In this document: piece by piece, positions 26,116 to 35,400 of the stretch
How the letters are laid out: each line of letters begins with the position of its first letter
Position numbering within the stretch: position 1 is the first letter of the stretch
Source: Pseudomonas sp. 8AS
GTDB taxonomy: Bacteria > Pseudomonadota > Gammaproteobacteria > Pseudomonadales > Pseudomonadaceae
Direction of reading: 5' to 3'
NCBI RefSeq assembly: GCF_902506505.1
Contig: NZ_LR733406.1
Coordinates: 1,884,117-1,948,116 of the forward strand
Length of the DNA stretch: 64,000 nt
The notes under the pieces: generated by a model
Database searches by the model: none
What the model was told of the DNA's origin: nothing
Seen by the model: the letters and a program-made list of their open reading frames with translations, nothing else
Translations under genes and position numbers: made by a program

Positions 26116-26991
26116 ATGTTGCGTTATTCCCACGGGCCCTGGTGGCAGGGCCTGGCCGCGCTGTGCGCGCTGGGCACCCTGTGGCCGGGCGTTTTCGCCT
26201 TCTGGGCGCTCGGCGCCGCGCTGCTCTGCGGCCTGCTGGCGGCCATCGCCTATGCCCGGCGACCGCCGTTGCCCGCGCCGCAGACCTTCTATGTCGAGGT
26301 GCCGGTTCCCGCGCCGGCTGCGCCCAGCGCCGAGCCGCCGCCGGCTGCGCCGCTGCTGCCGGATCTGGGCCGGCCGCTGGGCGAGTTGCTCGACAGCATC
26401 CAGCGCAGCGAGGCGGACATGCAGTACGCCACCGAACTGGCCCGCGCCGGCGGCGAGAAGGTGCAGGCCAGCGCGACCAGCATCCAGGACGCGGCGGCCG
26501 CCATCGAGCAGCTCAGCGGCTACATGGGCGAGGTGGAGCAGCTGTTCAACGAGCTGGGCGCGCAGTCCACGCGCATCGCCGCGCTGGTCGGCGGCATCCA
26601 GGACATCGCCCGGCAGACCAACCTGCTGGCGCTCAATGCGGCCATCGAGGCGGCGCGGGCCGGCGAGCAGGGCCGCGGCTTTGCCGTGGTCGCCGACGAG
26701 GTGCGCCACCTGGCCACCCGCGCCAACGACTCCAGCGAGCAGATCCGCCAGATCGCCGGCAGCCTGCAGCGTTCGGCCGACGAGGCGCGGCTCGGCATGC
26801 AGCAGGCCGCCGACTCCACCCGCAACGGCCTGGGCACCACCGGCGCGGCCCTGCAGGCCATGGCCGAGATGCGCGCCGGGGCCCAGGCGCGCCAGGAGAT
26901 CGTGCTGCGCATCGTCGCCCAGCTGGCCGGCCAGCGCGAACGCACCCTGCACCTGCAGGCGCTGTGCGCGGCGGCCGACGCTCCCGGCTGA
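26116..26991 (+). CDS. short methyl-accepting chemotaxis-like protein without a periplasmic sensor
   Basis: A 291-residue protein: two closely spaced membrane helices (about 10-48), a Pro/Ala-rich linker (50-80), then a signalling domain whose hairpin tip is [20 protein letters not shown]. There is no ligand-binding domain and the C-terminal half of the MA domain is abbreviated (usual receptors exceed 500 residues). It could sense membrane or energy state or act as a signalling adaptor. AAGGAG is five bases before the ATG. Followed after 96 bp by the PAS/GGDEF gene on the same strand. Confidence 0.88.
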   Translation: MLRYSHGPWWQGLAALCALGTLWPGVFAFWALGAALLCGLLAAIAYARRPPLPAPQTFYVEVPVPAPAAPSAEPPPAAPLLPDLGRPLGELLDSIQRSEADMQYATELARAGGEKVQASATSIQDAAAAIEQLSGYMGEVEQLFNELGAQSTRIAALVGGIQDIARQTNLLALNAAIEAARAGEQGRGFAVVADEVRHLATRANDSSEQIRQIAGSLQRSADEARLGMQQAADSTRNGLGTTGAALQAMAEMRAGAQARQEIVLRIVAQLAGQRERTLHLQALCAAADAPG

Positions 26992-27087
26992 ACGGGGCAG
27001 GGCGCCGCGCCGGGCCGGGGATGCTGGACTACTGTTAGGGAGAGCCAACACCAGTCCCTGCCTTGATCCAGCCCCGGCGGATGCGCG

Positions 27088-29463
27088 ATGAGCGAAGCTG
27101 ACTTCGATACCACCCTGGCCACCGATTTCGCCCGGGCCCTGCATGACGTCGATGGCGAACGCTGGTTTCGCCAGATGGCCGATGGCCTGCCGCTGATCGT
27201 GTGGACCGCCCGGGCCGATGGCGTGGTCGACTATTTCAACCGGCGCTGGTGGGACTACATCGGCTCCAGGCCCGCCACGCCGAGCGAAACCGGCTGGCAG
27301 GAGATGCTCCACCCGGACGATCTGCAGCCCACCCTGGCGCGCTGGCGGCAGGCCCTGGCCAGTGGCGAGGCCTATGCCATGGAGTACCGCTTCCTGCGCC
27401 CCGCCGACCAGACCTACCGCTGGCACCTGGGGCGTGCCGAGCCCCTGCGCGGGGCCGGCGGGCAGATCGTCAAGTGGCTGGGCACCTGTACCGACATCGA
27501 CGACCAGAAGCGCGCCGCCGAGGCTCTGGTCCAGATCCAGGAGCACCTGCAGGAACAGGTGCATGAGCGCACCCAGCTGATCGAGCGGGTCAACACCCAC
27601 CTGCTGGCCGAGGTGCAGAAGGGCGAGTACCTGCTGCGCCAGTTGCAGTCGCACAGCGACAACCTGGCGCGGATCATCGCCACCCAGACCCGCCTGGCCC
27701 AGGCCGAGCTGGACCTCGATCCGTTCCTCGAGCTGATGGTGCAGCAGATGCAGGCGCTGACCCCGGCCTCGGGCGTCGTGGTGGAGCTGGTCGAGGGCGA
27801 GGAGATGGTCTATCGCGCGGCCTGTGGCAGCGTGGCGCCTTTCGTCGGCCTGCGCCTGGCGCTGGGCAACAGCCTGTCCGGGCTGTGCGTGCGTTCGGCC
27901 TCGGTACTGATGTCACCGGATACCGAGGACGATCCGCGGGTCGACCGCGACGCCTGCCGCCGGATCGGCGTGGCCTCGATGGTGGTGGCGCCCCTGCTGC
28001 TGGCCGGCAAGGCGGTGGGCGTGCTGAAGATCATGGCGCAGCAGGCCAATGCCTTCAGCGCCAGCGATGTGCAGACCCTGCAGTTGATGGCCGGCCTGCT
28101 CGGCTCGGAGCTGGGCCACCAGGTCGATTTCGAGAACAACCAGCGCCTGCTGGCCGAACGCACCGAGGAAGTGGCCAAGCGCATGGCCTCCGAAGCGGTG
28201 CTGCGCGCCAACATGGAGCGCACCCAGCGCATCATCGAGAGCTCCCACGAGGCCTTCGTCTGCATCGACCCGCAGGGCGTGGTGTGCGACTGGAACTCCG
28301 AGGCGAGCCGGATATTCGGCTGGACGCGCGGCGAGGTGATCGGCCGCCCGCTGACCTCGCTAATCATCCCCGAGCGCCTGCGTGACGCGCATCACCAGGG
28401 TATGGCGCGCTTTCTCGAGAGCGGCCAGGGCCCGGTGATCAACCAGCGCGTCGAGTTGCCGGCCCTGCGCAAGGATGGCAGCGAGCTGATCGTGGAAATC
28501 ACCATCAGCACCAGTGGCAGCGGTGCGCAGCGCGAGTTCAGCGCCTTCATGCGCGACGTGACCGAGCGCAAGCGCACCGAGCAGGAGGTGCTGCTCAACC
28601 AGCAGCTGCTGCGCTCGGTCACCGATGCGATTCCGGCCGTGGTGGCCTTCATCGACACGCGGGAGGTGCTGCGCTACTGCAACAAGCCGTTCCTGCAGAC
28701 CTTCGGCAAGATCGAGGCGCAGTGCCTCGGGCATACCCTGCTCGAACTGCTCGGGGCCCAGGAGTACGGCTTCATCCAGCCCCATGTGCAGCGGGCCCTG
28801 GCGGGCCAGCAGACCTCCTTCGAGCGGGCGCTCAAGGTGCAGGACAACGAGCGCTACCTGGAGGCGCGCTACGTGCCGGAGCGGGATGTCGGCGGCGAGG
28901 TGCGCGGCTTCTACCTGATTCTCTGGGACATCACCGAGCGCTGGGCGCTGGAGCAGCAATTCCGCCTGCGCGCCCTGCGCGACAGCCTGACCGGGCTGCT
29001 CAATCGGCCGGCCCTGATGGAGGCGCTGGAGCACGCGTTCGCCGAGCACGGCCCCGGCAGCCTTGGCCTGGCCTTGCTGTACCTGGACATCGACCACTTC
29101 AAGGAGATCAACGACAGCCTGGGCCATGCCGTGGGCGACGAGGTGCTGCAGGTCTTCGCCGCACGCCTGGAGCGCCATGTGCGCGCCAGCGACGCGGTGG
29201 CGCGCCTGGGCGGCGACGAGTTCGTCATCCTGCTGCAGCACCTGCCATCGGTCGGGCATGCCTGCGAGGTGGCGGCCAAGATCATCGATGCCATGGCCGA
29301 GCCGCTGCACATCCGCCAGCACCAGCTGCAGGTTTCCACCAGCATCGGCGTGGCCATGCTCGACGGGCAGACGCCCTGTGTGCAGTCCTTGCTGGAGAAG
29401 GCTGACCAGGCCCTGTACCAGGCCAAGCAGGCGGGGCGCAGTTGCTTTGTCCTGGCGCCCTGA
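27088..29463 (+). CDS. PAS/GAF sensor diguanylate cyclase
   Basis: A 791-residue cytoplasmic protein without membrane helices. Order by eye: PAS/PAC (about 30-145), coiled coil, GAF (about 195-345), PAS (about 370-495), PAS/PAC (about 505-620) and GGDEF (about 630-791). The active-site GGDEF motif is intact at 708-712 and the inhibitory RxxD (RASD, 699-702) is five residues before it, so it should make c-di-GMP with product feedback. No EAL domain. The multiple PAS and GAF modules suggest redox, gas or small-ligand control; the cue is unknown. Confidence 0.92.
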   Translation: MSEADFDTTLATDFARALHDVDGERWFRQMADGLPLIVWTARADGVVDYFNRRWWDYIGSRPATPSETGWQEMLHPDDLQPTLARWRQALASGEAYAMEYRFLRPADQTYRWHLGRAEPLRGAGGQIVKWLGTCTDIDDQKRAAEALVQIQEHLQEQVHERTQLIERVNTHLLAEVQKGEYLLRQLQSHSDNLARIIATQTRLAQAELDLDPFLELMVQQMQALTPASGVVVELVEGEEMVYRAACGSVAPFVGLRLALGNSLSGLCVRSASVLMSPDTEDDPRVDRDACRRIGVASMVVAPLLLAGKAVGVLKIMAQQANAFSASDVQTLQLMAGLLGSELGHQVDFENNQRLLAERTEEVAKRMASEAVLRANMERTQRIIESSHEAFVCIDPQGVVCDWNSEASRIFGWTRGEVIGRPLTSLIIPERLRDAHHQGMARFLESGQGPVINQRVELPALRKDGSELIVEITISTSGSGAQREFSAFMRDVTERKRTEQEVLLNQQLLRSVTDAIPAVVAFIDTREVLRYCNKPFLQTFGKIEAQCLGHTLLELLGAQEYGFIQPHVQRALAGQQTSFERALKVQDNERYLEARYVPERDVGGEVRGFYLILWDITERWALEQQFRLRALRDSLTGLLNRPALMEALEHAFAEHGPGSLGLALLYLDIDHFKEINDSLGHAVGDEVLQVFAARLERHVRASDAVARLGGDEFVILLQHLPSVGHACEVAAKIIDAMAEPLHIRQHQLQVSTSIGVAMLDGQTPCVQSLLEKADQALYQAKQAGRSCFVLAP

Positions 29464-29527
29464 GCAGGGGCTTTCCCTGGGCGGGCCAAGGGCTTAAGGT
29501 GCGCCGATTGTTGGCTGGGGATGACCG

Positions 29528-30670
29528 ATGGCGCGCTGGGACATTTTCTGCACCGTGGTGGACAACTACGGCGATATCGGGGTGACCTGGCGCCTGGCGC
29601 GCCAGCTGGTGGCCGAGCAGGGCGCGACCGTGCGCCTGTGGGTCGACGACCTGGCGGCGCTGCAGCGCCTGTGCCCGCAGGCCGATCTGGCGGCGGCGCA
29701 GCAGTCCATCGCGGGCGTCACCGTCTGCCACTGGCCGGCCGACTGGACGGCGGTGGAACCCGCCGACGTGGTGATCGAGGCCTTCGCCTGCCATCTGCCG
29801 GCGGCCTTTGCCGCGGCGATGGCGGCGCGCCCGCGCCAACCGCTGTGGCTGAACCTGGAATACCTGAGCGCCGAGGACTGGGTCGGCGGCTGCCACGGCC
29901 TGCCGTCACCGCAGCCGGGCGGCCTGCAGAAGTTCTTCTTCTTTCCTGGCTTTCGCGCCGACACCGGCGGGCTGCTGCGCGAAGGCGATCTGCTCGCCCG
30001 GCGCCAGGCCTTCCAGGCCGATGCGCAGGCGCGCCAGGCCTTTCTCGCCGGCCTGGGCGTGCCACCGCTGCCCGGGGCCCGGCTGATCTCGCTGTTCGCC
30101 TACGAGAATCCGGGTCTGGGCGAATGGCTGGACGTGCTGGCCGCCGGGCCCCGGCCGACCCAGTTGCTGGTGCCGCAAGGGCGCATCCTCGGCGATCTGC
30201 AGCGCTGGCTGGGCGAGGGCGAGCTGCGCCCCGGCCACGCCTGGCAGCGCGGCAACCTGCGCATCCACCTGCTGCCGTTCCTCCGCCAGGAGGATTACGA
30301 CCTGCTGCTGTGGGCCTGCGACTTCAACGCGGTGCGCGGCGAGGATTCCTTCGTGCGTGCCCAGTGGGCCGCGCGGCCGCTGCTCTGGCACATCTACGAG
30401 CAGGACGAGCAGGCGCATTGGGACAAGCTCGAAGCCTTCCTGGCGCTGTACCTGGCCGAGCTGTCGCCGACCGCGGCGAGCGCCGTGGCCGGCTTGTGGC
30501 GGGCGTGGAACGCCGGGCAGGGCATGGGCGAGAGCTGGCTGGCGCTGGAACAGGTCTGGCCAGAAGTGGCCGAACAGGCCGAGCGCTGGGCCGCGCAGCA
30601 AGCCTCTCGTCCTGATCTTGCCGCGGCGCTGGCAGAGTTTTACCGAAATTGGCTATCATGCGCGGCTTAG
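29528..30670 (+). CDS. earP: EF-P arginine rhamnosyltransferase EarP
   Basis: A 380-residue GT-B inverting glycosyltransferase that transfers rhamnose from dTDP-beta-L-rhamnose to Arg32 of elongation factor P. The conserved N-terminal VVDNYGDIG places the essential aspartates at Asp12 and Asp16, and Glu272 (in [10 protein letters not shown]) corresponds to the essential glutamate of characterised EarP. Immediately upstream of its substrate gene efp (34 bp), the diagnostic arrangement. Confidence 0.95.
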   Translation: MARWDIFCTVVDNYGDIGVTWRLARQLVAEQGATVRLWVDDLAALQRLCPQADLAAAQQSIAGVTVCHWPADWTAVEPADVVIEAFACHLPAAFAAAMAARPRQPLWLNLEYLSAEDWVGGCHGLPSPQPGGLQKFFFFPGFRADTGGLLREGDLLARRQAFQADAQARQAFLAGLGVPPLPGARLISLFAYENPGLGEWLDVLAAGPRPTQLLVPQGRILGDLQRWLGEGELRPGHAWQRGNLRIHLLPFLRQEDYDLLLWACDFNAVRGEDSFVRAQWAARPLLWHIYEQDEQAHWDKLEAFLALYLAELSPTAASAVAGLWRAWNAGQGMGESWLALEQVWPEVAEQAERWAAQQASRPDLAAALAEFYRNWLSCAA

Positions 30671-30704
30671 AAATTCGTACCTCCATCAAAATCCGGATAT
30701 TCGT

Positions 30705-31280
30705 ATGAAAACCGCACAAGAAATGAAACCCAACAGTGTGGCCCTGATCGACGGTCAACCTTGGCTGATCCAGAAAGCCGAGTTCACCAAGTCCGGTCGT
30801 AACAGCGCCATCGTCAAAATGAAGCTGAAGAACCTGATCAACGGCTCCAAGACCGAGACCGTTTACAAGGCCGACGACAAGATGGAGCCGGTTATCCTTG
30901 AGCGCAAGGAAGTGACCCTGTCCTACATCAGCGGCACCGACTACGTGTTCATGGACCCGGAGTTCAACTCCTACGAACTGCGCGAAGAAGACCTGGAAAG
31001 CGTTCTGCCGTTCATCGAAGAAGGCATGACCGACGTCTGCGAAGCCGTGTTCTTCGAAGGCAAGGTGATCTCCGTCGACCTGCCGACCACCATCGTGCGC
31101 CAGATCGCCTACACCGAAGGCTCCGCCCGTGGCGACACCTCCGGCAAAGTCATGAAGCCGGCCAAGCTGAGCAACGGTACCGAAGTCAAGGTTGCAGACT
31201 TCTGCAACATCGACGACTGGATCGAGATCGACACCCGCGACGGTTCCTACAAGGGCCGCACCCAGGCGCCGCAGGCCTAA
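30705..31280 (+). CDS. efp: translation elongation factor P
   Basis: A 191-residue EF-P that relieves ribosome stalling at polyproline stretches. Three beta-barrel domains; domain I loop KSGRNS carries Arg32, the rhamnosylation site, instead of the Lys34 found in EpmA-type EF-Ps. Pairing with earP confirms the Pseudomonas-type modification. Followed by a strong terminator. Confidence 0.97.
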   Translation: MKTAQEMKPNSVALIDGQPWLIQKAEFTKSGRNSAIVKMKLKNLINGSKTETVYKADDKMEPVILERKEVTLSYISGTDYVFMDPEFNSYELREEDLESVLPFIEEGMTDVCEAVFFEGKVISVDLPTTIVRQIAYTEGSARGDTSGKVMKPAKLSNGTEVKVADFCNIDDWIEIDTRDGSYKGRTQAPQA

Positions 31281-31310
31281 GCCTTCCGCCTGTACCGCGT
31301 GTGACAAAGA

Positions 31311-31335
31311 GCCCGGCCATTGTGCCGGGCTTTTT
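31311..31335 (+). terminator. intrinsic terminator after efp
   Basis: Stem GCCCGGC / GCCGGGC with a CATTGT loop and TTTTT tail, 30 bp after the efp stop; just before the end of the convergent LysR gene. Confidence 0.9.
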
Positions 31336-31339
31336 CATT

Positions 31340-32299
31340 TCAGCTGCCAATCGGCAGGCGACTGTGCAGGGCCTGGTCCCAGGGCGGCGGGTGGCCGAAG
31401 CGTTCGCTGAGGAAGGCCAGCAGCAGGCGTACGCGCGGGCTGGTTTCGCGCTCCAGGCGCAGGGCGTAGATGCTGCTGGGTTCGGGGGGCGGCAGGCCGT
31501 TGTTGCAGAACAGCGGCTGCAACTCGCCGCGCAGCAGGTACTCGCTGGCCAGCCAGGTTGGCAGGTGGGCGATGCCCAGGCCGTTGCACACCCCGTGGAT
31601 CAGGGTTTCGCAGTTGTTGCTGGTCATGCGCAGGCGGCCGGGGCGGCATAGCTGCAGCTTGCCCTGGTGGGCAAAGCGCCAGGCGTAGGGCGGCGCCAGG
31701 GTGTCCCAGTCGAGGCCGTCGTGGCTAGCCAGCTCCTGCGGGCTCAGCGGTGTGCCGCGTCGGCGCAGATAGGCCGGGCTGGCGCAGGCGATGCGCATCA
31801 TCGAGGCCAGCGGCGTGGCGACCAGGCGGCTGTCGCCGAGCGGGCCGATGCGGATCACCACATCGACCTCGCCCAGGTGCTCGCCGTCCAGGTCGATGAA
31901 GCTGTCGATCAGGCGCAGTTGCACATCCAGGCCGGGGTTCAGCGCGAGGAAGTCGGCGATGGCCGGGGCCAGGTGGCGGCGACCGAAGGGGCTCGGTGCG
32001 TCGATGCGGATCAGGCCTTCCTGGGCACTGCTCAGCGAGACGGCCTCGGCACGGGCCAGGCGCAGTTCGTCGAGAATGCGTCGGCTGCGTTCGGCGAAGG
32101 CGACGCCCGCCTGTGTGGCCCGTACCGCGTGGGTGTTGCGCAGGAACAGGCTGACTCCGAGCGCCTGTTCCAGGTTGTCCATGCGTCGTGCCACGGCCGA
32201 AGGCGTCAGCTGGTGCAGGCGCGCGGCCGCGGAGAAGCTGCCGCTTTCCAGCACGGCGAGGAAGAGGTCGAGTTGCTCGCTGAGCTGGGTCGGATTCAT
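31340..32299 (-). CDS. LysR-family transcriptional regulator
   Basis: A 319-residue LysR protein: winged HTH at 1-62 (AVLESGSFSAAARLHQLTPSA region) and a periplasmic-binding-like effector domain (about 90-300). It is divergent from the TSUP permease at 32401 across a 101-bp gap containing a TGTGC-N7-GCACA dyad, so that gene is its likely target. The effector is unknown. Confidence 0.9.
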   Translation of the reverse strand: MNPTQLSEQLDLFLAVLESGSFSAAARLHQLTPSAVARRMDNLEQALGVSLFLRNTHAVRATQAGVAFAERSRRILDELRLARAEAVSLSSAQEGLIRIDAPSPFGRRHLAPAIADFLALNPGLDVQLRLIDSFIDLDGEHLGEVDVVIRIGPLGDSRLVATPLASMMRIACASPAYLRRRGTPLSPQELASHDGLDWDTLAPPYAWRFAHQGKLQLCRPGRLRMTSNNCETLIHGVCNGLGIAHLPTWLASEYLLRGELQPLFCNNGLPPPEPSSIYALRLERETSPRVRLLLAFLSERFGHPPPWDQALHSRLPIGS

Positions 32300-32307
32300 G
32301 GCATGCC

Positions 32308-32324
32308 TGTGCGTTTATGGCACA
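32308..32324. promoter_or_regulatory. LysR-type dyad between regulator and TSUP gene
   Basis: TGTGC-N7-GCACA fits the T-N11-A LysR box. It lies 9 bp upstream of the LysR start and 77 bp upstream of the permease. Confidence 0.5.
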
Positions 32325-32400
32325 GCCATTGTGCATCTTTGTGCGTTTCCGATCCAAGTAGCGCTGATTAGCATGGGCGCATTCTGAATGCGGAGGGCGC

Positions 32401-33153
32401 ATGGTGTTGAGTGAAGTGCTGATCAATATCGGCCTGGGCCTGTGCCTGGGCACCATCGGTGGGCTGTTCGGCATCGGCGGTGGCCTGGTCGCGATTCCCA
32501 TGCTGGGCCTGCTGTTCGGCCTGGATCAGCACCTGGCCCAGGGCACGGCGCTGGTCATGGTGGTGCCGAACGTGATGCTGGCGTTGTGGCGCTACAACCA
32601 GCGCAATCGCCTCAACTGGCGCTGGGCGGCTGTGCTGGCGCTGGCGGGCTTCTGCTGGGCGCTGATCGGGGCGAATGTCGCCACCAGCCTTTCCAACAGC
32701 CTGATGCGCTACCTGTTTGTCGGCTTCCTGTTACTGCTGATCCTCTACAACGGCTGGCGCCTGTACCGGCCCTTGCTGCTGGCGCAGGGGGCGCACCCGC
32801 CCACTAAGGGACGGCTGGCGCTGCTGGGTACGGTTGCCGGGCTGGCTGGCGGCCTGTTCGGCGTGGGCGGCGCGGTGGTGGCGACGCCGGTGCTGACCAG
32901 TGTGTTCGGTTTGAGCCAGGTGCTGGCGCAAGGTCTGGCGCTGGCCATGGCCTTGCCGAGTACCGCGGTGACCCTGGTCACGTTCGCCGCCCACGGCCAG
33001 GTCGATTGGGGCATGGGGCTGGCGCTGTCCTGTGGTGGGTTGCTGAGCATCAGCTGGGGCGTGCGCATGGCCCATGCCGTACCGGACAGGCTGTTGCGCC
33101 TGCTGTTCTGCGGCTTCCTGCTGGCCTGCTCGGCAGGTCTGCTGCTGCAGTGA
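32401..33153 (+). CDS. TSUP (TauE/SafE) family permease
   Basis: A 250-residue inner membrane protein with about eight hydrophobic segments in two repeats; both repeats carry the family glycine motif (GTIGGLFGIGGGLVAIP and GLAGGLFGVGGAVVATPV). TSUP members export sulfite, sulfonates or organosulfur compounds, or carry related anions; substrate unknown. GGAGG lies just before the ATG. Probably regulated by the divergent LysR gene. Confidence 0.9.
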   Translation: MVLSEVLINIGLGLCLGTIGGLFGIGGGLVAIPMLGLLFGLDQHLAQGTALVMVVPNVMLALWRYNQRNRLNWRWAAVLALAGFCWALIGANVATSLSNSLMRYLFVGFLLLLILYNGWRLYRPLLLAQGAHPPTKGRLALLGTVAGLAGGLFGVGGAVVATPVLTSVFGLSQVLAQGLALAMALPSTAVTLVTFAAHGQVDWGMGLALSCGGLLSISWGVRMAHAVPDRLLRLLFCGFLLACSAGLLLQ

Positions 33154-33169
33154 ACCTGACCCACAGAGC

Positions 33170-34024
33170 TTACAGACGAAAACCCTCGACTATGTGCTCG
33201 GCCAGGGTTTCCGTGACCTGCGACTGGCTGTGCTGGTTGCGCAGCAGCACGATGCTGGTCATCGGCAGTGTCGGCAGGCCCTCGGTCTCGCCGATGATGC
33301 GCATGTCCGGGGTGATCAGGCTCTGCAGCTGGGCGGTGACCGCCAGGCCGGCGCTGACCACGGCGAAGATCGCCGACAGGCTGGGGCTGGTGTAGGCGAT
33401 GCGGTACTCGCGCTCCATGGCGTCCAGGGCGTTGCAGGCCCAGGCGCGGCAGAAGCAGTCGGCGTTGAACATGGCCAGTGGCATGGGCGTCTGTTCGTGG
33501 GGGCTGAAGCCGATGGCCTCGGCCCAGACGAAGCGTTCCTGGCGCAGCAGCTGGCCGATTTCCTTGCCCGGCTCGCGGGTGACGATGGTCAGGTCCAGAT
33601 CCTGGCGCTGCAGCAGCTGGTAGGACGGTTCGCAGTGCAGCTCCACCTGCACCAGCGGGTAGGCCTGGGCGAAGCGGGCGAGGATACCGGGCATGAAGCG
33701 CATCACGTAGTCGTCCGGCGTGCCGATGCGCACCGAGCCGACCATGTGCGGCTCGCGCAGGGTGTTGAACACCTCGCCGTGCAGCTTGAGGATGCGCCGG
33801 GCATAGCCGAGCAGCACCTGGCCTTCGGCGGTGAGGCGCACCTGGCGGCCGTCGCGCTGGAACAGCGGGCGTTGCAGCACATCCTCTTCCAGGCGCTTCA
33901 TCTGCATGCTGATGGCCGACTGGGTGCGGTTGACCGCCTCGGCCGCGCGGGTGAAGCCGCCCAGGTCGGCGATGGCGACGAAGCTGCGCAGCAGTTCGGT
34001 ATCGATGCTCGGATAATTGACCAT
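33170..34024 (-). CDS. LysR-family transcriptional regulator
   Basis: A 284-residue LysR protein with HTH at about 8-65 (FVAIADLGGFTRAAEAVNRT) and an effector domain from about 92. It is convergent with the TSUP gene (16 bp apart) and divergent from a DUF1127-type small gene followed by an EamA transporter and a DUF3291-like gene. Two dyads, ATTGATCAAT over its own start and GGATT-N6-AATCC at 34065-34080, are likely binding sites for it. Confidence 0.9.
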   Translation of the reverse strand: MVNYPSIDTELLRSFVAIADLGGFTRAAEAVNRTQSAISMQMKRLEEDVLQRPLFQRDGRQVRLTAEGQVLLGYARRILKLHGEVFNTLREPHMVGSVRIGTPDDYVMRFMPGILARFAQAYPLVQVELHCEPSYQLLQRQDLDLTIVTREPGKEIGQLLRQERFVWAEAIGFSPHEQTPMPLAMFNADCFCRAWACNALDAMEREYRIAYTSPSLSAIFAVVSAGLAVTAQLQSLITPDMRIIGETEGLPTLPMTSIVLLRNQHSQSQVTETLAEHIVEGFRL

Positions 34025-34064
34025 TGATCAATCTCGCAGATGTCTGGCATAAGAAACATTCGTT

Positions 34065-34080
34065 GGATTGATCTTAATCC
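34065..34080. promoter_or_regulatory. LysR-type dyad in the divergent promoter
   Basis: GGATT-N6-AATCC, within the 97-bp gap between the LysR start and the DUF1127 gene; a second palindrome ATTGATCAAT overlaps the LysR start at 34023-34032. Both contain ATTGATC. Confidence 0.45.
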
Positions 34081-34121
34081 CAGCGCGAGACTGGCGCCAA
34101 CCCCACAGGGAGGGCGTCAAG

Positions 34122-34355
34122 ATGAAAGGTCAAAAAGGTTATGCCGTAGTCCAATCGATCAGTGCCGGGCGGGTGCGTCCGCTGGCGCTGTTGCTGGCCG
34201 CCTGGCGCCAGGTGGCGCGCTGGTGGCAGCTGGCCGAGCAGCGCCGGCTGCTGGCCATGCTCGATGAGTCTGCGCTCAAGGATATCGGCCTGAGCCGTGC
34301 CGATGCGCTGCAGGAAAGCGAGCGGCCGTTCTGGGACGATCCGCTCAAGCGTTGA
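34122..34355 (+). CDS. DUF1127 (YjiS-like) small protein
   Basis: A 77-residue protein whose C-terminal half has the DUF1127 pattern: WRQVARWWQLAEQRRLLAML, then DESALKDIGLSRADA. Such proteins bind RNA or act in phosphate, stress or motility responses in other bacteria; the role here is unknown. GGGAGGG precedes the start. It is the first gene rightward of the divergent LysR gene and 57 bp before the EamA transporter. Confidence 0.85.
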   Translation: MKGQKGYAVVQSISAGRVRPLALLLAAWRQVARWWQLAEQRRLLAMLDESALKDIGLSRADALQESERPFWDDPLKR

Positions 34356-34412
34356 ATGGTTGTGTTATCGAGGAGTGGCAATGGTGTTTTCGATCTGGGC
34401 CGGAGCGCGGGC

Positions 34413-35369
34413 ATGAGCAGTACGCGCCAGGGCGCCGATGCATTTTTGTTCCAACTGATGCTGTTGCTGTGCGCCATCTGGGGCATCCAGCAGGTGGCGA
34501 TCAAGCTGGCCGCGGCGGATATCGCGCCCTTGCTGCAGGTGACCCTGCGCTCGGGCATCGCTGCGCTGCTGGTGGCCGGTGTGATGTTCTGGCAGCGCGG
34601 CTGGCAGGGCTGGCTGCGCGGCACCTGGCGCGCCGGGGTGCTGGCCGGCGGCCTGTTCGCCCTGGAGTTCTTCTTCATCGCCCGCGGCCTGCAGTACACC
34701 TCGGCCTCGCACATGGCGGTGTTCCTCTATACCGCACCGATTTTTTCCGCCCTCGGCCTGCACCTGCTGCTGCCCAGCGAGCGCCTGCGCCCCCTGCAGT
34801 GGGGCGGCATTGCCTTGTGTTTCGGCGGTATCGCCCTGGCCTTCGGCGGCGAACTGGACTGGGCCAGGATGGACCGGAACCTGCTGCTCGGCGACGGCCT
34901 GGGCCTGCTGGCCGGCATGGCCTGGGGCGCGACCACCGTGGTGGTGCGCGGCTCGCGGCTGTCCGAGGCGCCGCCGACCCTGACCCTGTTCTATCAGTTG
35001 GCCGTAGCCTTCCTGCTGCTGCTCGGCTATGCCGCGGCAATCGGGCAACTGGGGCCGATCCGCTGGACGCCGGTCAGCATCGGCAGCGTGCTGCTGCAGG
35101 GCGTGGTGGTGTCCTTCTTCAGCTACCTGGCCTGGTTCTGGCTGCTGCGTCGCTACCTGGCATCGAACATGGCGGTGTTTTCCTTCATGACCCCGCTGTT
35201 CGGCGTCAGCTTCGGCGTGCTGATCCTCGATGAGCCGCTGACCCGCAACTTCGTCATCGGCGCGCTGCTAGTGCTGGCCGGCATCATGCTGGTCAGCAAC
35301 CATGCCTGGGTGCGCAAGCGTCTGCTCGCCGGGCGAGGGCTGGCCAGGCAGGAAGGAACAACAGATTGA
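34413..35369 (+). CDS. EamA-family (DMT) transporter
   Basis: A 318-residue drug/metabolite transporter with ten predicted membrane helices in two EamA repeats (about 10-145 and 158-295). The family exports amino acids, metabolites or drugs; substrate unknown. The chosen ATG has GGAG nine bases upstream; a longer frame starting at 34356 lacks such a site. Probably co-transcribed with the DUF1127 gene and the following DUF3291-like gene. Confidence 0.9.
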   Translation: MSSTRQGADAFLFQLMLLLCAIWGIQQVAIKLAAADIAPLLQVTLRSGIAALLVAGVMFWQRGWQGWLRGTWRAGVLAGGLFALEFFFIARGLQYTSASHMAVFLYTAPIFSALGLHLLLPSERLRPLQWGGIALCFGGIALAFGGELDWARMDRNLLLGDGLGLLAGMAWGATTVVVRGSRLSEAPPTLTLFYQLAVAFLLLLGYAAAIGQLGPIRWTPVSIGSVLLQGVVVSFFSYLAWFWLLRRYLASNMAVFSFMTPLFGVSFGVLILDEPLTRNFVIGALLVLAGIMLVSNHAWVRKRLLAGRGLARQEGTTD

Positions 35370-35400
35370 TCGTGGTCGCTTGAAATCAAGGAGAGAGAGC

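Noticed and set aside
26116..26991. Frameshifted remnant of a full chemoreceptor
   Set aside because: It has its own ribosome-binding site, start and stop, and the flanking DNA shows no sensor domain in other frames.
30600..30704. Internal efp promoter in the end of earP
   Set aside because: TATCAT at 30654-30659 is present but no acceptable -35 at 16-18 bp; cannot be supported.
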